DNA from: Streptomyces sp. Edi4
Lineage (GTDB): Bacteria > Actinomycetota > Actinomycetes > Streptomycetales > Streptomycetaceae
Reading direction: 5' to 3'
DNA: 64,000 bases
Assembly: GCF_040253615.1 (NCBI RefSeq)
Contig: NZ_JBEJGY010000003.1
Coordinates: forward strand, 46,562-110,561
Part shown: piece by piece, positions 38,506 to 46,960 of the stretch
Layout of the letters: each line of letters opens with the position of its first letter
Position numbering within the stretch: position 1 is the first letter of the stretch
Translations under genes and position numbers: made by a program
Notes under the pieces: generated by a model
The model's database searches: none
Seen by the model: the letters and a program-made list of their open reading frames with translations, nothing else
Told to the model about the DNA's origin: nothing

Positions 38506-39398
38506 CCCCCTTGCGTGACATCCTCGCCGACGGCAGGCGCTCCTTCTCCTTCGAGTTCTTCCCCCCGAAGAGCGAGGCGGGCATCCGTGCCCTGTGGAAC
38601 GCGATCCGCCGGATCGAGGCGCTGTCGCCCACCTTCGTGTCGGTGACCTACGGCGCGGGCGGCTCGTCCCGCGGCCGCACCGTCGAGATGACCCAGCGGA
38701 TCGCAGCGCACACCACCCTGCGCCCCGTCGCCCACCTCACCGCCATCGGCCACTCGGTCGGCGAGCTGCGGCACATCATCGGGCAGTACGCGAACGCGGG
38801 AGTACGTGATGTGCTCGCACTGCGCGGCGACCCGCCGGGCGATCCGGGCGGCCGGTGGACGGCACACCCCCAAGGCCTCACGTACGCCCATGAACTGGTC
38901 ACCCTGATACGCGAGATGGGCGACCTCAGTGTCGGGGTCGCGGCCTTCCCCGAGCGCCATCCCCGCTCCGCCGACTGGGACAGCGACATACGGCACTTCG
39001 TCGCCAAGTGCCGGGCGGGCGCCGACTACGCGATCACCCAGATGTTCTTCGACGTGGAGGACTACCTGCGGCTGCGCGACCGCGTCAGCGCCGCCGGCTG
39101 CGCGACACCCCTCATCGCCGAGATCATGCCCGCCACCGATGTCCGCCAGATCCGCCGCTTCGCCGAACTCAGTGGAGCGGCCTTTCCGGAGGACCTGGCC
39201 CACCGGCTCGAAGCCGCTCGCGACGACCCCGCCGAGGGGCATCGCATCGGCGTCGAACACGCCACTGTCATGGCCGAGCGGCTGCTCGCCGAGGGCGTGC
39301 CCGGCCTGCACTACATCACGCTCAACCGCTCCACCGCGACCCTGGAGATCCACCAGAATCTCGGGCTCGCCACCGCGGTGGCACCGCTTTCACGCTGA
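38502..39398 (+). CDS. metF: Methylenetetrahydrofolate reductase
   Basis: A 298-residue FAD enzyme that makes the 5-methyl-tetrahydrofolate used by MetH. It shows [12 protein letters not shown] near the N-terminus, [13 protein letters not shown], and LRGDPPG near residue 107, as in bacterial MetF. It overlaps metH by ATGA and closes the five-gene regeneration cassette. The following sugar dehydratase gene starts about 120 bp downstream and may be read through. Confidence 0.97.
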   Translation: MTPLRDILADGRRSFSFEFFPPKSEAGIRALWNAIRRIEALSPTFVSVTYGAGGSSRGRTVEMTQRIAAHTTLRPVAHLTAIGHSVGELRHIIGQYANAGVRDVLALRGDPPGDPGGRWTAHPQGLTYAHELVTLIREMGDLSVGVAAFPERHPRSADWDSDIRHFVAKCRAGADYAITQMFFDVEDYLRLRDRVSAAGCATPLIAEIMPATDVRQIRRFAELSGAAFPEDLAHRLEAARDDPAEGHRIGVEHATVMAERLLAEGVPGLHYITLNRSTATLEIHQNLGLATAVAPLSR

Positions 39399-39483
39399 TC
39401 CCATCGACCGCGCGGCACCGGGCACGGCCACGTCTCACCCGGCCGGGTGCGGCCTGCGGTCCGCACTGTGAGGAGGAGTTCCG

Positions 39484-39522
39484 ATGGCGCAAGCACCGGT
39501 CCTGGCGGGGGGCTCCGCATGA
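39484..39522 (+). CDS. 12-residue leader ORF coupled to the dTDP-glucose dehydratase
   Basis: An ATG preceded by GAGGAGGAG at ideal spacing opens a 12-codon ORF (MAQAPVLAGGSA) that ends in a TGA overlapping the dehydratase ATG as ATGA. The strong ribosome site belongs to this ORF rather than to the downstream gene. It may simply deliver ribosomes by coupling. I know no family for it. Confidence 0.5.
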   Translation: MAQAPVLAGGSA

Positions 39523-40514
39523 GGGTCTTCGTTACCGGGGGCGCCGGTTTCATCGGGTCCCACTACGTCCGGACGCTGCTCGACGGCGGTTTTCCGGGCA
39601 GCGCGGGCACCGAAGTGACCGTGTTGGACAAGCTCACCTACGCGGGCAATCGCGCGAACCTCCCGATGGACGCGCCCCGGCTGACCTTCGTCCAGGGTGA
39701 CGTCTGCGACCGCGCACTGCTCTTCGATCTGCTGCCGGGACACGACGCGGTGGTCCACTTCGCCGCGGAGTCCCACGTCGACCGGTCCCTGACCGACGCC
39801 TCCACGTTCGTCCGTACGAACGTGTGCGGCACGCAGACCCTCCTGGACGCCTGTGTGGCCTCCCAAGTCCAGCGGGTGGTGCACGTCTCCACCGACGAGG
39901 TGTACGGCTCCATCCCCGTGGGCTCGTGGACCGAGGAACATCCCCTGCTCCCCAACTCGCCCTACGCCGCGTCCAAGGCGTCCGCCGACCTCATCGCCAG
40001 GTCGTACTGGCGCAGCCACGGCCTTCCCGTGTCCATCACGCGCTGTTCCAACAACTACGGCCCGCGTCAGCACCCCGAGAAACTGATTCCCCTGTTCGTC
40101 ACCAATCTGCTGCACGGCAGGCCGGTCCCGCTCTACGGGGACGGCAGGAACGTCAGGGAGTGGTTGCACGTCGACGACCACTGCCGAGCCGTCCACAGCG
40201 TCCTGACCCGGGGCCGGGCCGGCCACATCTACAACATCGGGCGCGGCAATGAGCGCACCAACCGCCAGTTGACCGATCTCCTGGTGAAGCTGTGCGACGC
40301 CGACCCCCAGCTGGTCCGCTCGGTTGCCGACCGCAACGGCCACGACCTGCGGTACGCGCTGGACGACACCAAGATCTGCCGCGAGCTGGGTTACACACCC
40401 GCCGTCCCCTTCGAACAGGGACTGGCCAACGTCGTCAACTGGTACCGGGACAACCCGACGTGGTGGGCCCCCTCCTCGCCCGCCCAGCTGCCCGCCCTCG
40501 CCGGGCGACTCTAG
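39519..40514 (+). CDS. rfbB: dTDP-glucose 4,6-dehydratase
   Basis: A 331-residue extended SDR that converts dTDP-glucose to dTDP-4-keto-6-deoxyglucose, the entry point for all deoxysugars here. Visible are the N-terminal GGAGFIGSHYVRTL, HFAAESHVDRS, STDEVYG with the catalytic Asp-Glu, and YAASKASADL with the catalytic Tyr and Lys. C-terminal RHPEKLIP-like and YGDGRNVREWLHVDDH segments are normal. Its start codon is coupled to the leader ORF. The partner synthase (rmlA) is at 45.8 kb. Confidence 0.97.
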   Translation: MRVFVTGGAGFIGSHYVRTLLDGGFPGSAGTEVTVLDKLTYAGNRANLPMDAPRLTFVQGDVCDRALLFDLLPGHDAVVHFAAESHVDRSLTDASTFVRTNVCGTQTLLDACVASQVQRVVHVSTDEVYGSIPVGSWTEEHPLLPNSPYAASKASADLIARSYWRSHGLPVSITRCSNNYGPRQHPEKLIPLFVTNLLHGRPVPLYGDGRNVREWLHVDDHCRAVHSVLTRGRAGHIYNIGRGNERTNRQLTDLLVKLCDADPQLVRSVADRNGHDLRYALDDTKICRELGYTPAVPFEQGLANVVNWYRDNPTWWAPSSPAQLPALAGRL

Positions 40515-40643
40515 CCACGGCGTACGGGAGGGGGTGGGCACCGCCGGAGACGGCGGGGCGGCCCAGCGGCGGGCACCCGCCCCGGCGTCGCACCGCGGCC
40601 CCAGGGGCGCGGTGCGCGCCGTGTCCCGCTCCTCTTCGCGCGC

Positions 40644-40675
40644 TCGACCGTGGCCCGAGGCACCCCGGCTGTACT
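40644..40675 (+). promoter_or_regulatory. SARP-type promoter for the SDR gene at 40709
   Basis: Heptamers TCGACCG and CCGAGGC start 11 bp apart, then 8 bp, then TGTACT as -10. Confidence 0.65.
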
Positions 40676-40708
40676 GGCGTCCCCAGCCGGACCAGGAAGG
40701 GAACCGCC

Positions 40709-41473
40709 ATGTCCGACCAGCCCTTTGTCCAACAGACCGTCGTGGTCACCGGAGGCGGCACCGGCATAGGCCGGGCCACCGCCTTGGCCTTCGCCGCACT
40801 CGGTGCCGCCGCGGTGATAGTGACCGGGCGCCGCAAGGAACGACTGGCCGAGGTTGCCGAGCTCAGTCCGGTGATCGTGCCCGTGACCGCCGACGTGACC
40901 ACCCAGTCGGGCGCGGAGGCCGTCGCCGAGACGGTGCGTGAGCGTACCGGGTCGCTGGACGTCCTGGTGCACAACGCGGGTGTCTTCCGTTTCAGCCCGC
41001 TGGCAGCGCTCGACGCCGCCGACGCCAGGGATGTCCTGGAGACCAACGTCCTTGGCCCCCTCCTGCTGACCACGCACCTGCTGCCGCTGCTGCGTTCGCC
41101 CGGCGGCAGCATCGTCTTGGTGTCCAGTCGGGGCGGCCACAATCCGGGGCCCGACAGCTCGGTCTACTCTGCGAGCAAGGCAGCCGTGCACAGTTTCACC
41201 AGGAGCTGGGCGGCCGAACTCGCTCCGCGGGGTGTGCGGGTCAATGCCGTCGCCCCCGGTTTCGTACGCACCGAGGCGTACGCGGCCAACGGGCTGAGCG
41301 ACGAGCAGGTCGAGGGGCTGTTCGCCGGCGTGGTACAGGGCATCCCGCTGGGCCGTGTGTCGGATCCCGAGGACATCGCCCCTTGGATTACGCGGCTCGC
41401 CGGGCCCGCGAGCGCCCTGGTCACCGGCCAGATCATCACCGTCGACGGGGGCATGGACATCGCGGGCCGCTAG
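40709..41473 (+). CDS. Short-chain dehydrogenase/reductase (SDR)
   Basis: A 254-residue classical SDR with TGGGTGIGRATA near residue 14, HNAG near 91, catalytic YSASK after SSRGG, and the C-terminal ITVDGGMDIAGR. The ATG at 40709 follows AGGAAGGGAA. Its stop codon TAG is part of the left end (CTAG) of a hairpin MITE, so the insertion may have set or preserved the last codon. It has its own SARP-type promoter. It is a tailoring ketoreductase or alcohol dehydrogenase; substrate unknown. Confidence 0.85.
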   Translation: MSDQPFVQQTVVVTGGGTGIGRATALAFAALGAAAVIVTGRRKERLAEVAELSPVIVPVTADVTTQSGAEAVAETVRERTGSLDVLVHNAGVFRFSPLAALDAADARDVLETNVLGPLLLTTHLLPLLRSPGGSIVLVSSRGGHNPGPDSSVYSASKAAVHSFTRSWAAELAPRGVRVNAVAPGFVRTEAYAANGLSDEQVEGLFAGVVQGIPLGRVSDPEDIAPWITRLAGPASALVTGQIITVDGGMDIAGR

Positions 41474-41636
41474 GGGGTGTCTGGTGGATCAGGGTCGGTC
41501 AGGGCGCGGCGTCTGGTGCGGTGCGTCGCAAGGCGCCGGAGCGTCTCGATGGCGGAGCTGTCGGGGCGATTCGGCAACGCCGCGAGGTGCCGTGCCGGAC
41601 GCCGCGCCCGGCCCTGGTCCACCAGACACCCCCTAG
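41470..41636. mobile_element. Hairpin MITE-like element with CTAG ends
   Basis: A 167-bp element whose outer 24 bp (CTAGGGGGTGTCTGGTGGA and onward) are an almost perfect inverted repeat of its right end. Inner parts also pair (CAGGGCGCGGCGTC with GACGCCGCGCCCGG), so the whole element can fold on itself. It has no ORF. CTAG at both ends suggests a target duplication like that made by some IS5-group elements. It could also act as a terminator for the SDR gene. The remaining 152 bp up to 41788 show nothing clear. Confidence 0.65.
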
Positions 41637-41788
41637 CACCGCGCAGGCACGGTCCTCCACGGTCAGGGAGTTCTCGCTCCGGTGATCGGCGTGGATGACC
41701 GTGCCTGTCGTCATGACGTGGTGCCGTTCTCGCGGCCGGCCCCGGACCGGTGGCAGCCCTCCGCCCCGCCCGCTGCGTGCCAACGCCC

Positions 41789-42625
41789 TCAGGTCGCGTT
41801 GGAGGCGTTCTGGCCCAGTGCGACGGCGATCGTCTCGCCGGTGATGAAACGGGCCTCGTCGGAGCAGAGGAAGGCCATCGTGTTGGAGATGTCCTCGCAC
41901 TCGGCCCATGCCTCGGGGATGGTGTTGAACGCGCGGAAGGCCTGGACGACTTCCTCCCGGCTGGGGTTGTCCAGATGCGGCAGGAACAGCTTGTAGGCGC
42001 TCGGGTTGTTGATCATCGGCGTGTCGACGGCGCCCGTGCACACCACGTTGGCGGTGACACCGTACTGGCCGACCTCCGTGGCCACCGACTTGACCAGTCC
42101 GATGAGCCCCCATTTCGTCGCGGCGTAGTGGCCGACGTTCGCCATGCCCATCTTGCCGGCCATGGACGAGGTGGCGACGATGCGGCCGCGGCGGCGTTCG
42201 ATCATGCCGGGAAGCACCGCCCGGATGGAGTGGAACGCCCCGGTCAGGTTGACGTCGACCATGTCCTGCCAGGTCTGGTCGGGCATCTCGGCGATCGTCG
42301 AGAACGAGAACACCCCGGCATTGGCGAGCAGGAAGTCGACGCCTCCCAGTTCCTCCTCCACCTGCTGGACGAAGGTGCCGAGCCGCGGGGCGTCACGCAC
42401 ATCGACCCTGCCGGAGACACACTTGCGCCCGAGGTTCTCCACCAACTTCACGGTCTCGTCCAGGTCGTCGGTCCCCGGCATCGAGTACGGCACGGAACCC
42501 ACCTGCGCGGCGACGTCGAGGACGGCCACGTCGGCTCCTTCGCGGGCGAACCGCACTGCGTGGGAACGCCCCTGTCCCCGGGCCGCACCTGTGACGAGCA
42601 CAACCTTGCCGTCGAACTTGCCCAT
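41789..42625 (-). CDS. Short-chain dehydrogenase/reductase (mycofactocin-coupled-type SDR subfamily)
   Basis: A 278-residue SDR with TGAARGQGRSHAVRFA near residue 13, LANAG near 98, and catalytic YAATK after SSMAGK. The GQGRSHA motif and the insert after the first beta-alpha-beta unit (about 40-62) are typical of the carveol-dehydrogenase/mycofactocin-dependent SDR subfamily. The usual role there is alcohol oxidation with a tightly held NAD. The ATG at 42625 follows GGAGGAAAG. It is a single minus-strand gene between two plus-strand units. Its substrate is unknown. Confidence 0.85.
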   Translation of the reverse strand: MGKFDGKVVLVTGAARGQGRSHAVRFAREGADVAVLDVAAQVGSVPYSMPGTDDLDETVKLVENLGRKCVSGRVDVRDAPRLGTFVQQVEEELGGVDFLLANAGVFSFSTIAEMPDQTWQDMVDVNLTGAFHSIRAVLPGMIERRRGRIVATSSMAGKMGMANVGHYAATKWGLIGLVKSVATEVGQYGVTANVVCTGAVDTPMINNPSAYKLFLPHLDNPSREEVVQAFRAFNTIPEAWAECEDISNTMAFLCSDEARFITGETIAVALGQNASNAT

Positions 42626-42855
42626 CGCTTTCCTCCGCGTCGTGAGTTGGTCGGCGTCCCGCCCACCATCGGTCCGGGGGGTCGGCTCCGGCTTGAGCGT
42701 CGCTCGGTCGGTCCCGGCCGGGTGCGTGCCCGCTCCGGGGCGGGGCCGGGCGAGTACGCCAACGCCCCGCTGCCGGCGGCCCGAACCGTCCCGTGAGGCC
42801 CCCTGGGCACCTGTTCCGTCGAGTCGTGCTCCAGTGGCTCGTGCTCCAGCCCCTC

Positions 42856-42887
42856 CCGAGCCCCTCCCGAGCGGACTGGGCATGAAT
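42856..42887 (+). promoter_or_regulatory. SARP-type promoter for the quinone reductase-like gene
   Basis: Heptamers CCGAGCC and CCGAGCG start 11 bp apart, then 8 bp, then ATGAAT. A further TCGAG/TCCAG pair (11 bp) lies just upstream at about 42828. Confidence 0.6.
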
Positions 42888-42924
42888 GGAGGCCGTTGTC
42901 GTTGCGCAGGTGTGAAGGAGCGTC

Positions 42925-43953
42925 ATGACCGGCGTGGTTTTGGAAATCCCGAAGACGGCCCGCGAAGTGCGGCTGACCCAGCACCTGGAGGGTGAACTCA
43001 CCCCCGCTCACTTCGACGTCGTGGACGTCGAAGTGAGCGAACCGGCGCCCGGCGAGGTGCTGGTCCGTACGGACTACCTGCCGCTCGCCGCCGCGTACCA
43101 AGACCTCATGAGGACCGGCTGCCGCCTGCCCGTACCGCCGTTCCAGGTGGGGCAGCGGCTCGGCGGGGGGGCTCTCGGCACCGTCGTGCGGTCCGCGAGC
43201 GACGACCTGGCCGTCGGCGACGTGGTCCAGTCCTTCACAGGATGGGGCGAGTACTCCTCCGGCCCGGCGCACACCTACTTCAAGATCTACCCGGAGCTGT
43301 TCCCGAGCCCGGTGTACTTCCTGAGCCAGGGCCCCACCGCGTACTACGGCATGGCCACGCTCGCCCAGGCGCGCGAGGGCGACGTGGTGTTCGTGTCCGG
43401 CGCGGCGGGCGGGGTCGGTTCCCTCGCGGGCCAGGTCGCGAAGTGCCGCGGTGCCGCGAAGGTGATCGGCAGTGCCGGCAGCAAAGCCAAGGTGGACTAT
43501 CTGGTGGACGAGCTCGGTTTCGACGCCGCGTTCGACTATCACGACGGGCCCGTGGCCGACCAGTTGAGAAAACTGGCTCCCCAGGGCATCGACGTCTTCT
43601 TCGACAACGTGGGAGGCGAGCAGTTCGAGGCAGCGCTGGAGGTGGCGGCCCCGCACGCCCGGTTCGCGCTGTGCGGCGCTCTGTCGGCGCAGAACGGGCA
43701 GCAGGGCAATCCGCGGTTCGACCTCATGACGGCCATCACCAAGCACCTGGAGCTGCGGCCGTTCGCCTGCTATCACACCCCGGAGCAGATCCAGGCATGG
43801 GTCGAGCACTTCGCCCAGTGGGTCGCCGAGGGCCGGTTCGTCTTCCCGCACACCCTCGTCGAGGGCGGGATCGAGGCGGCGCCCGAGGGTCTGATCGCGC
43901 TCCTGAAGGGCGCGTACCGGGGCAATGTGGCGGTGCGGATCTCAGCCGGCTGA
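42925..43953 (+). CDS. Zinc-free MDR oxidoreductase (NADPH quinone/enone reductase-like)
   Basis: A 342-residue medium-chain reductase of the prostaglandin reductase/leukotriene dehydrogenase type. It has FVSGAAGGVGSLAGQVAK as the NADPH motif near residue 158, FDNVGGE near 232 and no structural zinc cysteines. Such enzymes reduce enones or quinones with NADPH. ActVI-ORF2 and related proteins do this in aromatic polyketide tailoring. It overlaps the convergent small gene by 12 bp at its 3' end. It has its own SARP-type promoter. Confidence 0.85.
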   Translation: MTGVVLEIPKTAREVRLTQHLEGELTPAHFDVVDVEVSEPAPGEVLVRTDYLPLAAAYQDLMRTGCRLPVPPFQVGQRLGGGALGTVVRSASDDLAVGDVVQSFTGWGEYSSGPAHTYFKIYPELFPSPVYFLSQGPTAYYGMATLAQAREGDVVFVSGAAGGVGSLAGQVAKCRGAAKVIGSAGSKAKVDYLVDELGFDAAFDYHDGPVADQLRKLAPQGIDVFFDNVGGEQFEAALEVAAPHARFALCGALSAQNGQQGNPRFDLMTAITKHLELRPFACYHTPEQIQAWVEHFAQWVAEGRFVFPHTLVEGGIEAAPEGLIALLKGAYRGNVAVRISAG

Positions 43954-44292
43954 CCGGTGGGCGGTGATGTCGACCGGCGCGCGGTAGGCGCACCGGTCGT
44001 CCGCGTCGTACACCGTGGAAATGCCGGTGCTGGTGAAGGCAGAGCCCTGCCGGACGGCGTGCTGGTCGATGTCCACCCAGCCCAGATAGCCGCCCTGGGG
44101 GTCGAAGAGCGGCTCCGCGATCCGGTACGAGAAGGAGTCCGGGCCGGTGGGGATCCAGGTGCCGGCACCCACCCCGCCGGACAGGAGCAGCGCCTGGCCG
44201 TCGGCTGTGAAGCGGAAGGTACTGAGGGAGGTCTTGCTGGGGCGCGCGACCTCGGCGCTCCAGGTGCCCACGACGTCGGAGGATGTCAGCAT
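43942..44292 (-). CDS. Small cluster protein of unknown function, paralogue 2
   Basis: A 116-residue relative of the protein at 24705-25085. Shared positions include VGTW, FRFTADGQALLLSG, GAGTWIPTGPDSFSYRIAE, GWVDIDQHAV, FTSTGISTVYDADD. I know no named family. The beta-rich, GTW-opening pattern suggests a lipocalin-like fold (inference). It has no ribosome site. The promoter upstream is the clearest SARP-type site in the window and its predicted start is at the ATG, so the mRNA is probably leaderless. The two copies lie beside oxidoreductase and methyltransferase genes respectively. Confidence 0.75.
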   Translation of the reverse strand: MLTSSDVVGTWSAEVARPSKTSLSTFRFTADGQALLLSGGVGAGTWIPTGPDSFSYRIAEPLFDPQGGYLGWVDIDQHAVRQGSAFTSTGISTVYDADDRCAYRAPVDITAHRSAG

Positions 44293-44299
44293 GGCGGGC

Positions 44300-44331
44300 A
44301 GTATCGGGTGCCCGGCTCGAATCCCTCTCGA
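44300..44331 (-). promoter_or_regulatory. SARP-type promoter for the small protein at 44292
   Basis: Minus-strand TCGAGAG and TCGAGCC start 11 bp apart, then 8 bp, then GATACT; the ATG follows 7 nt later (leaderless). Confidence 0.8.
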
Positions 44332-44360
44332 ACGGGCCGGGTCCGGGACGCAAGGTGTTG

Positions 44361-45482
44361 TCAGCGCAGGTCCCGGAAGAACGCCCGGAGTTCACCGGCC
44401 AGGACCTCGGGGCATTCCAGCGCCGGGAAGTGGCCGCCGTGCTCGTGGTCCGTCCAGCGGCGCAGATCGCTGAAGCGCTCTTCGATCCAGGGCCGCGGCA
44501 TACGGCCGTCCTTGGGGAAGTTGGAGATGGCCGTGGGGACGGCGACCGGCGCGAGGGCCAGCTTGTTCTGGCTCTCCCAGTAGATGCGGGCGGACGAGGC
44601 GGCGGTCGCCGCGAACCAGCCCACCGACACCGCGTCGAGCAGCCGCTCCCGGGAGATCGCCTTCTCCAGGTCACCGTCGTGATCGCTCCAGGCCCAGTAC
44701 TTCTCTGCCATCCACGCGAGTTGTCCGGCCGGCGAGTCCGTGAGCGCGTATCCGATGGTCTGCGGGCGGGTGGCCTGGAGGACCGAGTAGCCGCCCTCCT
44801 GCCGCTGGAACTCCTTCATCGCGGCCAGCCCCCGCAGATCGCGCTCGGAGAGCTCCGCCTGCTCCTGCGCGGGCCGTGCGAACGGCATGGTCAGGTGGAT
44901 GCCGGCCAGCGAACCGGTGTCGTTCTCGCCCATGATCGCCGTGATGAACGAGCCCCAGTCCACCCCGTGGGCCGCGTAGCGCCGGTAGCCGAGCCGGGCC
45001 ATCAGGTCGGCCCAGGCGGCCGCCGTGCGTTCGGCGGTCCAGCCCTCGCCGGACGGCTTGTCGCTGAAGCCGAAGCCCGGCAGCGAGGGGCAGACGACAT
45101 GGAAGGCGTCGGCCGGATCGGGGGGGTCGGTCAGCAGTCCCACGATGTCCTGGAACTCCGCGACCGAACCGGGCCAGCCGTGACTGACCAGCAGGGGCAG
45201 CGCGCCGGGGTGCGGGGAGCGGGCGTGCAGGAAGTGGATGTTGAGCCCGTCGATCTCCGTACGGAACTGCGAAACCGCATTCAGCCGGGCCTCGGCGGCG
45301 CGCCAGTCGTAGTCGTGCTCCCAGTGGGCGCAGAGCTCTCGTGTCAAGGACAGCGGCATGCCCTGGGAGTGGCCGGGTGCGGTCTCCGCGTCCGGCCAAC
45401 GGGTCCTGGACAGGCGGTCCTTGAGATCGGTGAGATCCGCCTCGGGTATGTCGATACGAAAGGGCGTGATGGCCGCACTCAT
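44361..45482 (-). CDS. Epoxide hydrolase (alpha/beta hydrolase with EHN lid domain)
   Basis: A 373-residue protein with an N-terminal EHN segment (FRIDIPEADLTDLKDRLSRTRWP), the oxyanion motif HGWPG (101-105), the nucleophile in AHGVDWGS (Asp175) and the catalytic His in HEHGGHF (His351). It opens epoxides by attack of the Asp and hydrolysis. In a cluster with three AlkZ-type glycosylases, whose products usually alkylate DNA through an epoxide, it may convert an epoxide during biosynthesis or detoxify the product. The ATG at 45482 has only a weak ribosome site. It has its own SARP-type promoter. Confidence 0.9.
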   Translation of the reverse strand: MSAAITPFRIDIPEADLTDLKDRLSRTRWPDAETAPGHSQGMPLSLTRELCAHWEHDYDWRAAEARLNAVSQFRTEIDGLNIHFLHARSPHPGALPLLVSHGWPGSVAEFQDIVGLLTDPPDPADAFHVVCPSLPGFGFSDKPSGEGWTAERTAAAWADLMARLGYRRYAAHGVDWGSFITAIMGENDTGSLAGIHLTMPFARPAQEQAELSERDLRGLAAMKEFQRQEGGYSVLQATRPQTIGYALTDSPAGQLAWMAEKYWAWSDHDGDLEKAISRERLLDAVSVGWFAATAASSARIYWESQNKLALAPVAVPTAISNFPKDGRMPRPWIEERFSDLRRWTDHEHGGHFPALECPEVLAGELRAFFRDLR

Positions 45483-45522
45483 CGAGGAGTCCCTTCAGCG
45501 CTGCTTCGGGCATCGGTCGCCC

Positions 45523-45554
45523 GAGGCTAGGGACAGCGCCTCAACCACGGCTTG
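45523..45554 (-). promoter_or_regulatory. SARP-type promoter for the epoxide hydrolase gene
   Basis: Minus-strand TCAAGCC and TTGAGGC start 11 bp apart, then 8 bp, then TAGCCT as -10. Confidence 0.7.
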
Positions 45555-45698
45555 AGGGCGGGTCGACGCGGCGGATCCGCTCCCTGCCCCGCTGGTCCCA
45601 GCGCTCCCCGCCGGGGGTGCGGGCGGCGGGCCGAGCATGCGGGTGTCCGCCCGTACCGCCGCGCGGGCGACCGTGCCCGCCGGGGCTCCTGGGCGTCC

Positions 45699-45730
45699 CC
45701 CAGCGGAAATTGAGCGGGCCCCGACTTTCG
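45699..45730 (+). promoter_or_regulatory. Possible SARP-type promoter for rmlA
   Basis: CCCAGCG and TTGAGCG start 11 bp apart, then 8 bp, but the -10 (CTTTCG) is poor. With the divergent site at 45523 it accounts for the signals in the 301-bp gap 45483-45783. Confidence 0.35.
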
Positions 45731-45783
45731 CGGCACATGCTCCGGCGGCATGACGCTTCCCTGGCCTACCGAGGAGGATCCTG

Positions 45784-46848
45784 ATGAAGGCGCTCGCCCT
45801 GGCGGGAGGGCTGGGCAGTCGGCTGCGTCCGTTCAGCCACTCCATGCCGAAGCAGCTGATTCCGATCGCCAACACACCGGTACTCGTCCATGTCCTGGAG
45901 AATCTGCGGGACATGGGGGTCACCCAGGTCGGTCTGGTGGTCGGCGACCGCGGCCGGGAGATCGCGGCGGTCCTCGGCGACAACGCGGTGCCGGGGGTTG
46001 AGATCACCTACATCCAGCAGGACGAGCCACGGGGTCTGGCGCACTGCATAGCGATCGCACGGGACTTCCTCGGCGACGACGACTTCGTCATGTACCTGGG
46101 CGACAACATGCTCGTCGACGGCATCGGTGACCTCGCCGAGGAGTTCCGGGAGAAGCGTCCGGCCGCTCAGATCGTCGTCCACAAGGTCCCCGATCCAAGG
46201 GCGTTCGGGGTCGCGGAGCTCGACGAGGACGGGCGGGTGCTCCGTCTCGTCGAGAAGCCCCAGCATCCCCGCAGCGACCTCGCGGTGATCGGGGTGTACT
46301 TCTTCACCTCGGCCGTCCACGCCGCCGTGGCCGCCATCCGACCGAGCGCCCGCGGCGAGCTGGAGGTCACCGACGCCCTGCAGTGGCTGGTGGACCAGGG
46401 GTTTGAGGTGGTGGCGCGGACCTACGCGGGCTACTGGAAGGACACCGGCGAGGTCGAGGACATCCTCGACTGCAACCGCGAACTCCTCGACCGCGTGGAG
46501 GGATCCGTGCGGGGTGAAGTCGACGACGCGAGCGAGCTGTCCGGCCCGGTCGTGGTGGAGGAGGGCGCGCGTGTCGTCCGCTCGCGCATCGTCGGTCCCG
46601 CGGTCGTCGGGGCCGGATCGCTCGTGGAGGACAGTTGCGTGGGCCCGCACACCGCAGTGGGCCCAGACTGTGTCCTCATCTCGGCGGGAGTGCATTACTC
46701 GATCATGCTGGCGGGTGCCACGGTCCAGCGGGTCGGCGGTCTGCACGGCTCGGTCATCGGGCGGGACGCCACGGTCGCCTCGGCTGTGATCGCCGAGTGC
46801 GGACGCCTCGTCGTCGGTGATCACTGCGTGGTGGAGGTCACCACCTAG
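45784..46848 (+). CDS. rmlA: Glucose-1-phosphate thymidylyltransferase (long RmlA form)
   Basis: A 354-residue nucleotidyltransferase that makes dTDP-glucose. It has the N-terminal ALAGGLGSRLRPFS signature, PKQLIPIANTPV, and YLGDNML; the C-terminal third is a hexapeptide-repeat beta helix (VVEEGARVVRSRIVGPAVVG), which marks the long antibiotic-cluster form (StrD, DesIII type). The ATG follows GAGGAGGATCCTG. It feeds the 4,6-dehydratase at 39.5 kb. The third glycosylase gene follows 112 bp downstream and may share the transcript. Confidence 0.97.
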   Translation: MKALALAGGLGSRLRPFSHSMPKQLIPIANTPVLVHVLENLRDMGVTQVGLVVGDRGREIAAVLGDNAVPGVEITYIQQDEPRGLAHCIAIARDFLGDDDFVMYLGDNMLVDGIGDLAEEFREKRPAAQIVVHKVPDPRAFGVAELDEDGRVLRLVEKPQHPRSDLAVIGVYFFTSAVHAAVAAIRPSARGELEVTDALQWLVDQGFEVVARTYAGYWKDTGEVEDILDCNRELLDRVEGSVRGEVDDASELSGPVVVEEGARVVRSRIVGPAVVGAGSLVEDSCVGPHTAVGPDCVLISAGVHYSIMLAGATVQRVGGLHGSVIGRDATVASAVIAECGRLVVGDHCVVEVTT

Positions 46849-46868
46849 AGCGTCCCGGAATCCGCCTC

Positions 46869-46890
46869 GCACCGCGCCGGCGCGCGGTGC
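46869..46890 (+). terminator. Possible attenuating hairpin after rmlA
   Basis: Inverted repeat GCACCGCGC with GCGCGGTGC, 20 bp after rmlA. It has no T-run, and the next gene lacks an obvious promoter, so it may only attenuate. Confidence 0.4.
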
Positions 46891-46960
46891 CGTACCGCCG
46901 TGTCGCACACTGGGCAAAGATCAGCGGCGCCAAGAACCGCCGAGGAGAGGATTACGGTCC

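Noticed and set aside
42670..42720. SARP-type site upstream of the minus-strand SDR at 42625
   Set aside because: CCGAGCG and TCAAGCC have the 11-bp spacing, but the position expected for the -10 reads CCCCCC, so I did not list it.
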